From Parasphingopyxis sp. (GTDB lineage: Bacteria > Pseudomonadota > Alphaproteobacteria > Sphingomonadales > Sphingomonadaceae), in the NCBI RefSeq assembly GCF_028279465.1, contig NZ_JANQNS010000019.1:41017-105016 (forward strand): 64,000 nt of DNA, in the 5' to 3' direction. Positions 27,674 through 37,200 of this stretch are shown here, one piece after another (the first letter of the stretch is position 1; each line of letters starts with the position of its first letter). The notes under the pieces were generated by a model. That model ran no database searches and was not told where the DNA came from. It worked only from the letters and a program-made list of their open reading frames with translations. Made by a program: the position numbers and the translations under genes.

Positions 27674-28659
27674 CCCGTTATCGCACCCTCGAGGTCTCCG
27701 TCGAAGACTGGCCGCTCGAACAACCTTTCACCATTTCCCGCGGCGTTTCGCACAGCGCGGAGGTTGTGGTCGTCCGTTTGACCCAGGACGGTGCGGAAGG
27801 ACGCGGGGAATCGACACCGACCGATCATTATGGAGAAAGCTGCGAAGGAGTGGTCGCTGCTATCGAAGCCTGTCGGGATCGTCTTGAGGGCGAAGAAAAG
27901 CCGTCGGCGCCGGGCATGGACCTGCGAGGAGCCGCGGCCAATGCGGTGGATTGCGCACTGGTCGATCTGGCGTGCAAACAAGCCGGGAAGCGGGCTTGGG
28001 ATATACTGGGCGAACCAGAACCAGGGCCGGTACAGACAACTAAGACCGTTCCGCTCGACACACCGGACAAGATGGCGGCGGACGCGCGAAAATGGCCGAC
28101 CTATAATCTGTTGAAGATCAAGCTCGGGATGCCGGACGGGGATCTCGGCCGGGTAGCGGCCGTCCGCGCCGCACGGCCCGATGCACGCCTCATCTGCGAT
28201 GCCAACGAGGGATGGAGCATCGATCAGCTACGCGACTATGTAGGATCCCTGCGGGACGCTGGCCTGGAAATGATCGAGCAGCCATTACCGGCCGGACAGG
28301 ATGACGCCTTGCGTGACTTCACGAGCCCGATCCCGCTATGCGCCGATGAATCCTGTCACGTCGCGGCTGACGTGGAGGCCCTGGTCGGCAAATATGATCT
28401 GGTGAACATCAAGCTCGACAAGACAGGCGGCTTACGGCCTGGGCTTGAACTGGCAACGGCGGCCCGGGCTCATGACATGAAGATCATGGTCGGCTGCATG
28501 CTGGGCACATCTCTTGCGATGGCGCCGGGCCTGCTGGTTGCCCAATACGCGAAATTCGTCGATCTTGATGGACCGTTGGCTTTGGTGGGCGACCGCAATC
28601 CCGGGCTAAGCTATCGCGACGGCTTCGTCAGCGTGCCGGATGCGGCGCTTTGGGGCTGA
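27670..28659 (+). CDS. dgcA: Enolase-superfamily epimerase, probable N-acetyl-D-glutamate racemase DgcA
   Basis: This 329-residue protein begins at the GTG at 27670, overlapping dgcN by 4 nt. It is a muconate-lactonising/dipeptide-epimerase type enzyme. The base motif is K149-I-K151, and the metal ligands are D177 (CDANEG), E203 (EQPL) and D226 (CADES). The second base lies in the NIKLDKTGG segment. The family interconverts L- and D-amino-acyl configurations. Linked to DUF1611, the best assignment is DgcA, giving N-acetyl-L-glutamate. A cognate N-acetyl-L-glutamate deacetylase is not evident in this window. An L-Ala-D/L-Glu epimerase role is the main alternative. Confidence 0.78.
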   Translation: MTRYRTLEVSVEDWPLEQPFTISRGVSHSAEVVVVRLTQDGAEGRGESTPTDHYGESCEGVVAAIEACRDRLEGEEKPSAPGMDLRGAAANAVDCALVDLACKQAGKRAWDILGEPEPGPVQTTKTVPLDTPDKMAADARKWPTYNLLKIKLGMPDGDLGRVAAVRAARPDARLICDANEGWSIDQLRDYVGSLRDAGLEMIEQPLPAGQDDALRDFTSPIPLCADESCHVAADVEALVGKYDLVNIKLDKTGGLRPGLELATAARAHDMKIMVGCMLGTSLAMAPGLLVAQYAKFVDLDGPLALVGDRNPGLSYRDGFVSVPDAALWG

Positions 28660-28678
28660 ACATCCGCGATTTCTCGCC

Positions 28679-29533
28679 TCATTCCACTACGAAGTCGCGT
28701 ATCACGGTTTCAAAACCCTCGGGATCGTCCCAATTGATACCATGACCGCAATTTTCGAAGCGTCGATAGCTACAAAGCGCGGCCGGCAGGGCAGCGGCGA
28801 TGTCATCGCTGTCAGCAATGGGGCAGATCGGATCTTCGACTCCGCCAAGCACGAGCGTTGGCGATCTAACGGTGCGTAGTTCAGTACGGAAATCGAAACG
28901 ATGTCCCTCGCCGCCCAACTGGTAGAAATGGGTGAGAACATCCGGCGTCACGATCCCCCAATTGCGCGTCAGGGCGAGATCGCGCGGAACGGTATTGTAG
29001 AGCGGCATACAGATTTCCAGATACGGCTCGAGTAACGCCGGATCGCCGGGATCGCTCCAAAGTGCTTCGGCAATAGCGCGGGCCTTCGGGCCTCCCAGTT
29101 CTTCGAACTGGGCTGCAATCCGATCGAGCGCAAAACGCGGCGTCGTCGTATGCAGGATCAGCTTGGCGGCATGTCCCGGATGCCGGATCGCATAGGCTTG
29201 CGCTACAATGCCGCCGAAGGACGAGCCAAGAACCACAGGCTCCGAAATTTCCAGCGCATCGCACAGACGAACTATGTCGTCGGCCCAATCGTCAAGCGTC
29301 CAGCTTTCGGGGCCTGCACGATCAGAACGGCCGTGGCCGCGCTGATCGTAGCAGATAACCTGCGCGAAACGGGCAAGCCGCGAGGCGAAACTCTTCTGGA
29401 TGCTATGATCGAAGCCCGGCCCGCCATGCACGAGCAGCAACGTTGGACGCTCTCGCAGGACCGGACCATCGGGAACGAGCGCAAAACCGCCGATATCGAC
29501 GAATAGGCGGATGCCTCCGATATCAATCCTCAT
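28679..29533 (-). CDS. Alpha/beta hydrolase, proline iminopeptidase-like (S33)
   Basis: This 284-residue protein has the oxyanion motif HGGPG near 36-40, a YDQRGHGRSD strand-turn and the nucleophile elbow GSSFGG near 103-108. The acid lies in a GVEDPI segment and the base His in NCGHGINW. The HGGPG and DQRG-G pattern is typical of S33 aminopeptidases, but many homologues are esterases. It is the last gene of the aldehyde dehydrogenase-Pip-hydrolase unit and starts within a 4-nt overlap. It converges on dgcA with a 19-bp gap that shows no clear terminator. Confidence 0.82.
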   Translation of the reverse strand: MRIDIGGIRLFVDIGGFALVPDGPVLRERPTLLLVHGGPGFDHSIQKSFASRLARFAQVICYDQRGHGRSDRAGPESWTLDDWADDIVRLCDALEISEPVVLGSSFGGIVAQAYAIRHPGHAAKLILHTTTPRFALDRIAAQFEELGGPKARAIAEALWSDPGDPALLEPYLEICMPLYNTVPRDLALTRNWGIVTPDVLTHFYQLGGEGHRFDFRTELRTVRSPTLVLGGVEDPICPIADSDDIAAALPAALCSYRRFENCGHGINWDDPEGFETVIRDFVVE

Positions 29534-30507
29534 CCTGCGGGCAATAGCTGTTTGAGCCGTTCTTGCGCGTCTATCAACGCGCGCATATTCGCCACCTCGA
29601 AACGGCTATGGCCGGCATCGGGAACGGTGATCAATTCGGCTTCCGGCCACGCGTGGTGGAGTTCGACGGCGGAGCGATAGGCCGTCGCCAGATCATAGCG
29701 GCCATGGACGAGCAACGCGGGCAGATGGCGGATACGATCGATCCGGCTGAGGATCGGCGCGTCGTCCAGAAAACAGCCATTCGCAAAATAGTGAATGTTC
29801 ATCCGTGCATAGGCCAGTGCAAAATCGGGATCCTGAAACGTATCGAGCACAGCCGGTTTGGGTATGAGCGAGGCAATCGACCCCTCATATGCCGACCAGG
29901 CGAGCGTAGCCAGGCGATGGACAGCCGGATCGTCGTCCATAATCCGCCGCGCATAAGCGGAAAAATAGTCCGCGCGCTCGCTTTCAGGCAGGAAATCGCT
30001 GAACGCTTGCCAGGCCTCAGGGAAGAAATCCCGTGCCCCGCGGAAGAACCAGTCAATATCCTCACGGCGACCGAGAAATATCCCGCATATCAGCAAAGCC
30101 AGGCAGGAATCTGGATGCGCTTGGGCATAAGCCAGCGCAAGCGTCGATCCCCAAGACCCGCCCGTAACAACCCATTGTTCGACATTGCGCGCGACCCTGA
30201 ACTGTTCGAGATCCGAAATCAGAAATTGTGTCGTATTCTGTCGTGTTTCGCCCAGCGGCCGGGACTGCCCTGCGCCGCGCTGATGGATGTAGAGGATGCG
30301 GTAGAAGGTCGGATCATAGAAGCGGCGAATATCGGAGCCGAACGCACCGCCGGGCCCACCATGCAGAAATATCAGTGGAACACCGTCGGCCGCCCCGCTC
30401 TCTTCCCAGTAAAGCGTGTGAATATCGTCGACCGCCAGAGTGCCGGTTTCCCGAGCCTCGATCGGCGGAAAAAGAATGTCTTTCGTATCGCCGGCATGGT
30501 CCGCCAT
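29530..30507 (-). CDS. pip: Prolyl iminopeptidase-like aminopeptidase (S33)
   Basis: This protein has 325 residues from the ATG at 30507 (TAATG overlap with the dehydrogenase stop); an ATG at 30534 is possible. The protein begins LFPPIEARETGTLAVDD, the typical Pip N-terminus, and has HGGPGG near 49-54, HQRGAGQSRP near 75-84 and Ser118 in TGGSWGS. The Asp and His are in GRYDLAT and DAGHSRFE. Pip enzymes remove N-terminal Pro or other residues from small peptides in the cytosol. Alongside S12 and M81 peptidases it adds to the peptide-degrading capacity of the regulon. Confidence 0.87.
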   Translation of the reverse strand: MADHAGDTKDILFPPIEARETGTLAVDDIHTLYWEESGAADGVPLIFLHGGPGGAFGSDIRRFYDPTFYRILYIHQRGAGQSRPLGETRQNTTQFLISDLEQFRVARNVEQWVVTGGSWGSTLALAYAQAHPDSCLALLICGIFLGRREDIDWFFRGARDFFPEAWQAFSDFLPESERADYFSAYARRIMDDDPAVHRLATLAWSAYEGSIASLIPKPAVLDTFQDPDFALAYARMNIHYFANGCFLDDAPILSRIDRIRHLPALLVHGRYDLATAYRSAVELHHAWPEAELITVPDAGHSRFEVANMRALIDAQERLKQLLPAG

Positions 30508-32012
30508 TATGCCGGTGACCCCAGCGCCAGCCATACGGTCTTGAGTTCGGTATATTTGTCGAAAGCGTGCAAGGACCGATCACGACCGATTCCGGATTGT
30601 TTGAAGCCGCCGAATGGCGTGGTGATATCGCTCTCGTCCCAGCAATTCAGCCAGACTGTGCCAGCTCGCACAGTTCGTACCGCACGGTGGGCCTTGTCGA
30701 TATCGCGCGTCCAGACACCGGCGGCCAGGCCGTATGCACTATCATTCGCGAGCTTCATCGCTTCATCGAAGTTGCGGAACGTAAACGTAGAAAGCACTGG
30801 ACCGAAAATTTCCTCGCGCGCGATCGTCATCGATGGGTCGACCCCGCCAAAGACTGTCGGCTCCAGATAATATCCGCCGGTTTCCGCTAGGGCACGACCG
30901 CCTCGGCTAACTGTTACGGCTCCTTCCTGCTCACCCGCATCAACATAGTCGAGGATCGTATTCATCTGCTCGGCATCGACAATTGCCCCGAAAACCGTGT
31001 CCTCATCGAGTGGATTGCCGGGTGCAATTCCGGCGACAATGCTGGCAACCTGGGCCAAAAAATCTTCGCTGATGGTCTCTTCTACCAGCAATCGGGAACC
31101 GGCTGTGCAATTCTGGCCCTGATCGTAGAGAAACCCCCAAGCCGCCGCTTCGGCGGCCGCGTCAAGGTCGAGACAATCGGCAAATATGATTTGCGGACTT
31201 TTGCCGCCGCATTCCAACGCCACGCGCTTGAGATTAGACTGCCCCGCATAGCCCATAACCTGCTTGCCGACTGTGGTCGAACCGGTGAACGCCACACCGT
31301 CTACATCATCGTGCAAACACAGCGCTTTTCCGACCACTTCGCCATCGCCAGGCAGCACTCCAAACACGCCGTCGGGAATGCCTGCCAGTGCCGCAAGTTC
31401 GCCGAGCCACAAGGCCGTCAGGCTGGCCTGTTCGGCCGGTTTCAGGATGACGCTATTGCCCGCGGCCAGGGCCGGCGCGATTTTCCAGGCCGCCAGCATC
31501 AGCGGATAATTCCAGGGCGTGATCGCAGCAACCACACCCAAAGGCTCGCGTACGATCATCGAAACGGCATCGGCCGGCGAGGAACCGATCTCGTCGTAAA
31601 TCTTGTCCAGAGCTTCGGCATAGTAACGGAATGTTTTCACCGTTTCTGGCAGATCCACGGCGCGCACATTGCGGATGGGTTTGCCCATATCGAGCGTTTC
31701 CAGCCGCGAAAGCTCTTCCGACCGGCTCTCGATTTCTTCGGCAAAAGCCATCAGCCGTAACTTGCGTTCGCTCGGCGGAAGATTTCTCCAGATGCCGGAT
31801 TCGAATGCCCTGCGAGCGACCGCAACTGCTTCTTCTACATCTTCGGGCCCGCAAGCCGCGATGACGGCGATACGCGAACCGTCGATCGGCGAATGACATG
31901 ACATGGTCTGTCCGGACTGAGCTTTACGATGTTGACCGCCCCAGAAAGCATCACAGCGTATGACGGTTTCATCTAAACTGGCATGTACGGCGGCAGAAAA
32001 ATCTATTGGCAC
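30507..32012 (-). CDS. NAD(P)-dependent aldehyde dehydrogenase (PuuC-like)
   Basis: This 501-residue protein has the full ALDH core. It shows ITPWNYP near 164-170, KPAEQASLTA, FTGSTTVGK, the general base Glu267 in LECGGK and the nucleophile Cys302 in GQNCTAG. It ends with the PFGGFKQSGIGRD oligomerisation segment. Overall it is closest to gamma-glutamyl-gamma-aminobutyraldehyde and betaine-aldehyde type dehydrogenases. The gene is 86 nt downstream of operator site 5 and heads the ALDH-Pip-hydrolase unit. It may oxidise an aldehyde made by the retro-aldolase or by transamination (inference). Confidence 0.9.
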   Translation of the reverse strand: MPIDFSAAVHASLDETVIRCDAFWGGQHRKAQSGQTMSCHSPIDGSRIAVIAACGPEDVEEAVAVARRAFESGIWRNLPPSERKLRLMAFAEEIESRSEELSRLETLDMGKPIRNVRAVDLPETVKTFRYYAEALDKIYDEIGSSPADAVSMIVREPLGVVAAITPWNYPLMLAAWKIAPALAAGNSVILKPAEQASLTALWLGELAALAGIPDGVFGVLPGDGEVVGKALCLHDDVDGVAFTGSTTVGKQVMGYAGQSNLKRVALECGGKSPQIIFADCLDLDAAAEAAAWGFLYDQGQNCTAGSRLLVEETISEDFLAQVASIVAGIAPGNPLDEDTVFGAIVDAEQMNTILDYVDAGEQEGAVTVSRGGRALAETGGYYLEPTVFGGVDPSMTIAREEIFGPVLSTFTFRNFDEAMKLANDSAYGLAAGVWTRDIDKAHRAVRTVRAGTVWLNCWDESDITTPFGGFKQSGIGRDRSLHAFDKYTELKTVWLALGSPA

Positions 32013-32091
32013 AAGCCCTCGCCTCCCGTTTGACGACCATGCACTGCTTAAGAGATCGCCCGAGCCTAATGTTACAAAAGAGATAATCCAA

Positions 32092-32118
32092 GAAAAATTT
32101 TCTATTTTGGAAAAATTT
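32092..32118. promoter_or_regulatory. Operator site 5 of the accessory regulon
   Basis: TTTTC-TATTTTG-GAAAAA (32098-32115) is flanked on the left by GAAAAA (32092-32097), which forms an additional GAAAAATTTTC palindrome. It lies upstream of the aldehyde dehydrogenase gene (start 32012) and is the rightmost copy of the motif. It marks the right end of the regulon. Confidence 0.6.
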
Positions 32119-32624
32119 GGCTTAGCCTATCACCAACGCGGCAATCGTCTATCGCTTAACGGCCTCGATAGACGTCATAAAGACTGACTATCTAAAGGTG
32201 CTTCGTATATTCGGCCACTCTTGTTTCGGTTCTATCTAAGCGGAAATTATCGGGATTTGGCGTTGCCTGCCGCGCTTTCCATCCAGGTGCATTTGACTCG
32301 ATCAGCCAGAGCAATGGCCGAGTAGAATCGACCATGCTTATTCTGGAAGCTGATGAATGCGTGCGGGTCAGCCCTGTAAATGGAGGCAACACCATCCGAT
32401 TGAGAAACTGAAGCCCGCTTTCAAACCGACTTGCTAACTGTGCTGACTTCGCCCCGAGCGAACGCCACTCTCTTCTTTTTTATCAGCGATTCCGAGCGGC
32501 CGTTGTCGGCGTGATTTCCGCCGATGAGACGGCTCAGAAAAACGTCGCAGAGAGGTTGAAATTTCCGGGTTGAGAGTCTGAGGTCAACGATAAATCGGTG
32601 CCACCACATATCCAATAGACTGGG
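32119..32624. other. Gene-free junction between accessory region and tRNA-Thr
   Basis: These 506 bp show no convincing gene. Short open frames on both strands lack recognisable domains and start signals. The composition is more AT-rich than the genes to the right. No integrase, transposase or clear terminal inverted repeat is visible. It borders the 3' (CCA) end of the tRNA gene, a common integration target. Confidence 0.5.
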
Positions 32625-32700
32625 TGGTGCCGCTTGCGTGACTCGAACACGCGACCCCATCATTACGAATGATGTGCTCTACCAGCTGAGCTAAAGCGGC
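32625..32700 (-). tRNA. tRNA-Thr (anticodon CGT)
   Basis: This is a 76-nt tRNA on the minus strand. The acceptor stem is GCCGCTT/AAGCGGC. There is a D-arm with GCTC...GAGC and an anticodon stem CATCA/TGATG closing the loop TTCGTAA, so the anticodon is CGT (codon ACG, threonine). A five-base variable loop, a T-arm GCGTG-TTCGAGT-CACGC, discriminator A and an encoded CCA complete the cloverleaf. Its 3' end faces the accessory region. Confidence 0.95.
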
Positions 32701-32861
32701 CCATGACCTGAACGGGCGGTGGGCCTTACCAAGGGTGGCGCGGCGAAACAAGCGGGTTTTGCGCCGGTGTCAAGCGCGTCCGGCCCCGCGCCTATTTACC
32801 ATTCATAAACCATCCCGGTGCATAAGGCTTCTGTAAACCATTTGCGCAAGGGCAAAACGCT

Positions 32862-34178
32862 ATGGAAAACCCTCGGCCTTTCGACACCGAAGAGCCCGGT
32901 ATCGCCGATGCGGAAAACGATGCCGCGATCGAAGCGCCGCCGGAAATCGGCACCGACGAACGGCGGATGCATGTGCGCGCCTACAATCACTGGGCGTCTT
33001 TACTGCGCGATCGCGCCTACCCCTCTATCGAAGATCTCGACCCCGCATCGATCAGCGATTTCGGACCCAATAGCGTCTTGCTCGATTTCACCGGCGGCGT
33101 CGGCAATCCGTCCATCGCCTGGCTCGGCGGCGCGCTGCGCGCCGAATGCGATATCGAGGACGGTATCGAAAATATCGCCGATGTGCCGCCGCGCTCGCTG
33201 CTGTCGCGGCTGACCGACCATTATATGCAGATCATCGCCAACCAGGCGCCGGTTGGCTTCGAGGCCGAATTCGAAAATCACCATGGCGCGAACACGCTGT
33301 ATCGCGGTATCCTCATGCCCTTCTCTTCGGACGACGATACGATCGACTTCATCTACGGCGTCATCAACTGGAAAGAGGTGGCCGCCGCCGATGTCGAGGC
33401 CGATCTGCACGAGGCCGTCGACCGGGCGTTAACGGCCAATCTGCCACCCGTCGACGATATGGCCCCCGTCTGGGCGGACGGCCCGGTACCCGGTTTCGAA
33501 CCCGATACCGGGCCGCTGGCCGATCCTTCCGAGGGCGCCTTCATAGCGCCGGACAGCGTGGACGAAATTAGTGTGGACGAACCCGAAAGCCTGGCGGACC
33601 ATCTGGTCGCGGCGCGTGAAAGCGCCGAACAGGCCAAGGCCGCCGACCAACGCAGCCGCGCTGCGCTCTACGAAGCGCTGGGCCGCGCCTATGATTTCGC
33701 GCTGACCGCCGAAGCCGAACCGGAAGATTATCAGGACATTCTTGAAGACGCCGGTATCACGGTTCAGGATCGTGCGCCGATGACGCCGATCGTGAAGCTT
33801 GTTTTCGGAATCGATTATGACAAGACACGACTGACCGAGTTCGCCACCGCCCTGTCGCACGCGAAACGCGAGCATATCGCCGCCGGCGCATTCGGGGACT
33901 ATCTGAAACGTCATAAGGGTGGCCTGAAAGCTATCGTGGCAGCCGAGCGCGCAGCGCGCCGTCCGGCGTCGAAACCCGACACGCTGGAGGTGGCTCGCGA
34001 AGCGCTCCGCAATGCCCCGGTCCAGGCCTATGTCGAACTGGATGGCGAAACCGATAGCGACGAGGAATTCGCACTATTGATGGCGCGGCGTCTGCCTGAC
34101 GGACGGCTGGCCGTGATCGGATCTGTGCCGCATGATCGGGCGCTGACCGACAAGGCGATCCGCAAGATCGCGGGATAG
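32862..34178 (+). CDS. PAS_5-type domain protein of unknown function
   Basis: This 438-residue protein has an N-terminal PAS-like domain at about 36-170. It shows YNHWASLLRDR, SISDFGPNSVLLDF, RSLLSRLTDHYMQI and FIYGVINWKE, as in the PAS_5 proteins of alphaproteobacteria. The middle is acidic and low-complexity. A helical C-terminal region (about 260-438) carries no recognised enzymatic motif. It may be a sensory or scaffold protein. It stands alone between the tRNA and the glutamate dehydrogenase gene. The start follows AAGGG at a rather long spacing. Confidence 0.7.
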   Translation: MENPRPFDTEEPGIADAENDAAIEAPPEIGTDERRMHVRAYNHWASLLRDRAYPSIEDLDPASISDFGPNSVLLDFTGGVGNPSIAWLGGALRAECDIEDGIENIADVPPRSLLSRLTDHYMQIIANQAPVGFEAEFENHHGANTLYRGILMPFSSDDDTIDFIYGVINWKEVAAADVEADLHEAVDRALTANLPPVDDMAPVWADGPVPGFEPDTGPLADPSEGAFIAPDSVDEISVDEPESLADHLVAARESAEQAKAADQRSRAALYEALGRAYDFALTAEAEPEDYQDILEDAGITVQDRAPMTPIVKLVFGIDYDKTRLTEFATALSHAKREHIAAGAFGDYLKRHKGGLKAIVAAERAARRPASKPDTLEVAREALRNAPVQAYVELDGETDSDEEFALLMARRLPDGRLAVIGSVPHDRALTDKAIRKIAG

Positions 34179-34186
34179 ATTGCCAG

Positions 34187-34201
34187 CGGCCGAAACGGCC
34201 G
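34187..34201 (+). terminator. Short GC hairpin after the PAS gene, possible weak terminator
   Basis: CGGCCG-AAA-CGGCCG forms a six-base-pair hairpin 8 nt after the stop codon of the PAS gene. The following bases (ATTGCAATTG) do not form a real T-tract, so intrinsic termination would be weak. It may only separate the PAS gene from the dehydrogenase gene. Confidence 0.3.
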
Positions 34202-34259
34202 ATTGCAATTGAAAACGCACCGTCACTCAAAGCTTGAGTAGGCCGGTTTTGGGGCGCAT

Positions 34260-37200
34260 ATGCGGCCCATGAACCAGGTGCCGAACGACTCGCAAAGCGA
34301 GCAGACCGAAGCCCCTATCGCAGCCATCGCCGAAGCCCTTGTCGATGGCGCGCTGCCCGGGGAAACCGACAATTTCAGCGATACCGAGGCCATGGAAGCC
34401 GCGCGCTTCGTCGCCGCGACCGCGGCCGAGCGTTTGCCCGGCATGGCGCAGGTCAGCCTGGAGTCGATCACTGACGAGATGGGCCGTCGCTTCATGCGCA
34501 TGGCGATCGTCAATGACGACATGCCGTTTATCGTGGATTCGATCACCGGTGCGGTCGGCGCGCACGGCCTTACCGTCTTGCGGCTGCTCCATCCGATTGT
34601 CGGAATCCTGCGCGACGATCGGCACCATATCGTCGAATTCGCTTCCGAAAGCGACACGGCGGTTCGCGAGTCCTTCGTCTATCTGGAAATCGACCGGGCC
34701 GACGCGCGAACGCGGCATGAACTGCTCGGCGATATCCACCAGGTCTTGCTCGACGTCCGCGCGGCCGTGCGCGATTGGCCGGCGATGCAGGACCGGCTGA
34801 AGGCGGACGGCGCGGACATCGATAATGACGAAGGCCGGGCGCTGCTCACCTGGTTTGCCGACCATCATTTCACGCAGATCGGCCATTATACTGAAGATCG
34901 CGACGGCGAACGCGGCCATGGCCTCGGTATATTCCGCACGCCCGGCCCGTCCTGCTGGAACCCGCGCACGCGCCAGGCGGCTTTCGGCTATTTCGAGAAA
35001 GGCGGCGCCGCGCCCTTGCTGTCCAAAGCCGACCGTATCTCGACCGTGCACCGCCGGGTCCCGCTCGATCTCGCCATCGTGCCGATTTACAAAGATGGCG
35101 AACTGACCGAACTCTCGGTCCATGCCGGGCTCTGGACGAGCGCCGCGCTCAATGCGCCGGCAGATCAGATCCCGGTGCTACGCAAGCGGCTCGAAGCGCT
35201 GGAGACCGATCTCGGCTTCGCGCCGAACAGCCATGCGGGCAAGGCGCTCGAACATGCGCTGTCGCGCCTGCCGCACGACATCCTGATCGCCTTCGATGCA
35301 GAATCGATGAAACAGGCCGCGCTCACGGCCATGTCCTTGGCCGACCGGCCGCGCCCCAAGCTGCTCTTGGTCAAGGGCCCGATGGGCCGCCATCTGTTCG
35401 CCTTTGTCTGGATGCCACGCGACGAGATGTCGACGAAACGGCGCGTGACCATCGGACGGCGTCTGGAAGAGGCGACCGGCGCGATGATGTCGAGCTGGTC
35501 GATCGAGCTTGGCGACGGCGATCTCGCTTTCATTCGTTATACGCTCGATATCGGCGAACAGCCAATCGAAGCGGACGCGGAAGCGCTCGATGCGGAAATC
35601 GAGCAGATGGTCCGGGGCTGGTCGCCAGCCGTCGAGGCCGAACTCAACGAACGACTGCCATCGGCGCGCGCGGCGCGTCTGACGCTCGCCTATGCCAACG
35701 CCTTTCCGAACGGCTATCGCAGCGAATATGGCGCGACCGAGGCCGCCAAGGATATATTGCGGCTGCGTGGCCTCACCGAACATCAGCGCGGCGTTCGTCT
35801 CTACCGGCTGGAAGGCGACAAGGGTTCGCAGCTCCGGCTCAAACTGTACCGGCTCGGCCAGTCCATGCCGCTGTCGGAAACGGTGCCCGTGCTCGAGAAT
35901 TTCGGCTTCCGGGTTCTCGAGGAAATCCCCACGCGGCTCGATGGCGGCGCGCTTGGCTATATCCACGATTTCCTGCTCGAGATCGACGATGTCCCTGACC
36001 TCAACGAGCTGATCGAAAAGGCGGGGATCAAGGAAGGCGCGCTATCGGCCGTGCTCGAAGGCCGCGCGGAAAATGACGAGTTCAACCAGCTGATCGTATC
36101 GGTCGGCTTGAACCCACGCGATGTGACGCTGCTGCGCGCATGGTTCCGCTATCTGCGGCAGACTGGCCTGAGCTACGGCCTCGCGACGGTCGTCGAGACG
36201 CTACGCGACGAGCCCGATATCACCCGCGCAATCATTGCTCTGTTCGATACGCTGCATAATCCGGATTTCGAGGGCGACCGGGGGACGGAAATCGAGACGA
36301 TCAATCGGCGGATCGATAGCGCTCTGACCAGCGTCGCTGCCATCGACGACGATACGATCCTGCGTGCGATTCGCGCTGTTGTCTCCGCGTGTCTGCGGAC
36401 CAACGCATTCTCGTCGGCGGCCAACGAGGCGCTGGCATTCAAGCTCGACAGCGCGAGCATTCCCGGCCTTCCTGCGCCGATCCCCTGGCGCGAAATCTGG
36501 GTCTACAGCCCGCGGGTCGAAGGCATTCACTTGCGCGGCGGGCCGATCGCACGCGGCGGCCTGCGCTGGTCCGACCGACGCGACGATTTCCGGACGGAGA
36601 TTCTCGGCCTCATGAAAGCTCAACTCGTCAAGAATGCCGTGATCGTTCCGACCGGAGCCAAGGGCGGCTTCTTCCCGAAAGCGCTGCCCAATCCGGCCGA
36701 GGATCGGGATGCCTGGATCGCGGAAGGCACGGAGAGCTATCGCATCTTCATCCGCACGCTGCTGTCGGTCACCGACAATCTCGTCGAAAATGACGTCGTC
36801 CATCCCGACCGCGTCGTCGTACGCGATGGCGAAGACCCCTATTTCGTGGTCGCTGCGGACAAGGGCACGGCCAGCTTCTCAGATGTCGCCAACGCGATCG
36901 CGCAGGAGCGCAAATTCTGGCTCGGCGACGCCTTCGCGAGCGGCGGCGGCTATGGCTATGACCATAAAGCGATGGGCATTACCGCCAAGGGTGCCTGGAT
37001 TTCGGTCCAGCGCCATTTCCTCGAAATGGGCATCGATGTGCAGACGGACCCGATCCGGGTCGCCGGCTGCGGCGATATGTCGGGCGATGTGTTCGGCAAC
37101 GGCATGCTGCTCTCCAAGGCGATCAAGCTCGTCGCCGCCTTCGACCATCGCCATATCTTCCTCGATCCCGATCCTGACCCGACCAAGAGCTGGGGCGAAC

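Noticed and set aside
29563..30870. Plus-strand open frame of 435 codons opposite the Pip and dehydrogenase genes
   Set aside because: The opposite strand encodes two clear families with complete catalytic motifs. The shadow sequence is Arg-rich and unlike any family.
1..32120. Microcystinase MlrA
   Set aside because: I looked for a CAAX-type membrane protease that would open the cyclic peptide and found none. The cluster is therefore compared with mlrB/mlrC only and not called an mlr cluster.
32119..32624. Integrase or insertion-sequence remnant next to the tRNA
   Set aside because: Short open frames there show no recombinase or transposase motif, and no terminal inverted repeats are evident.
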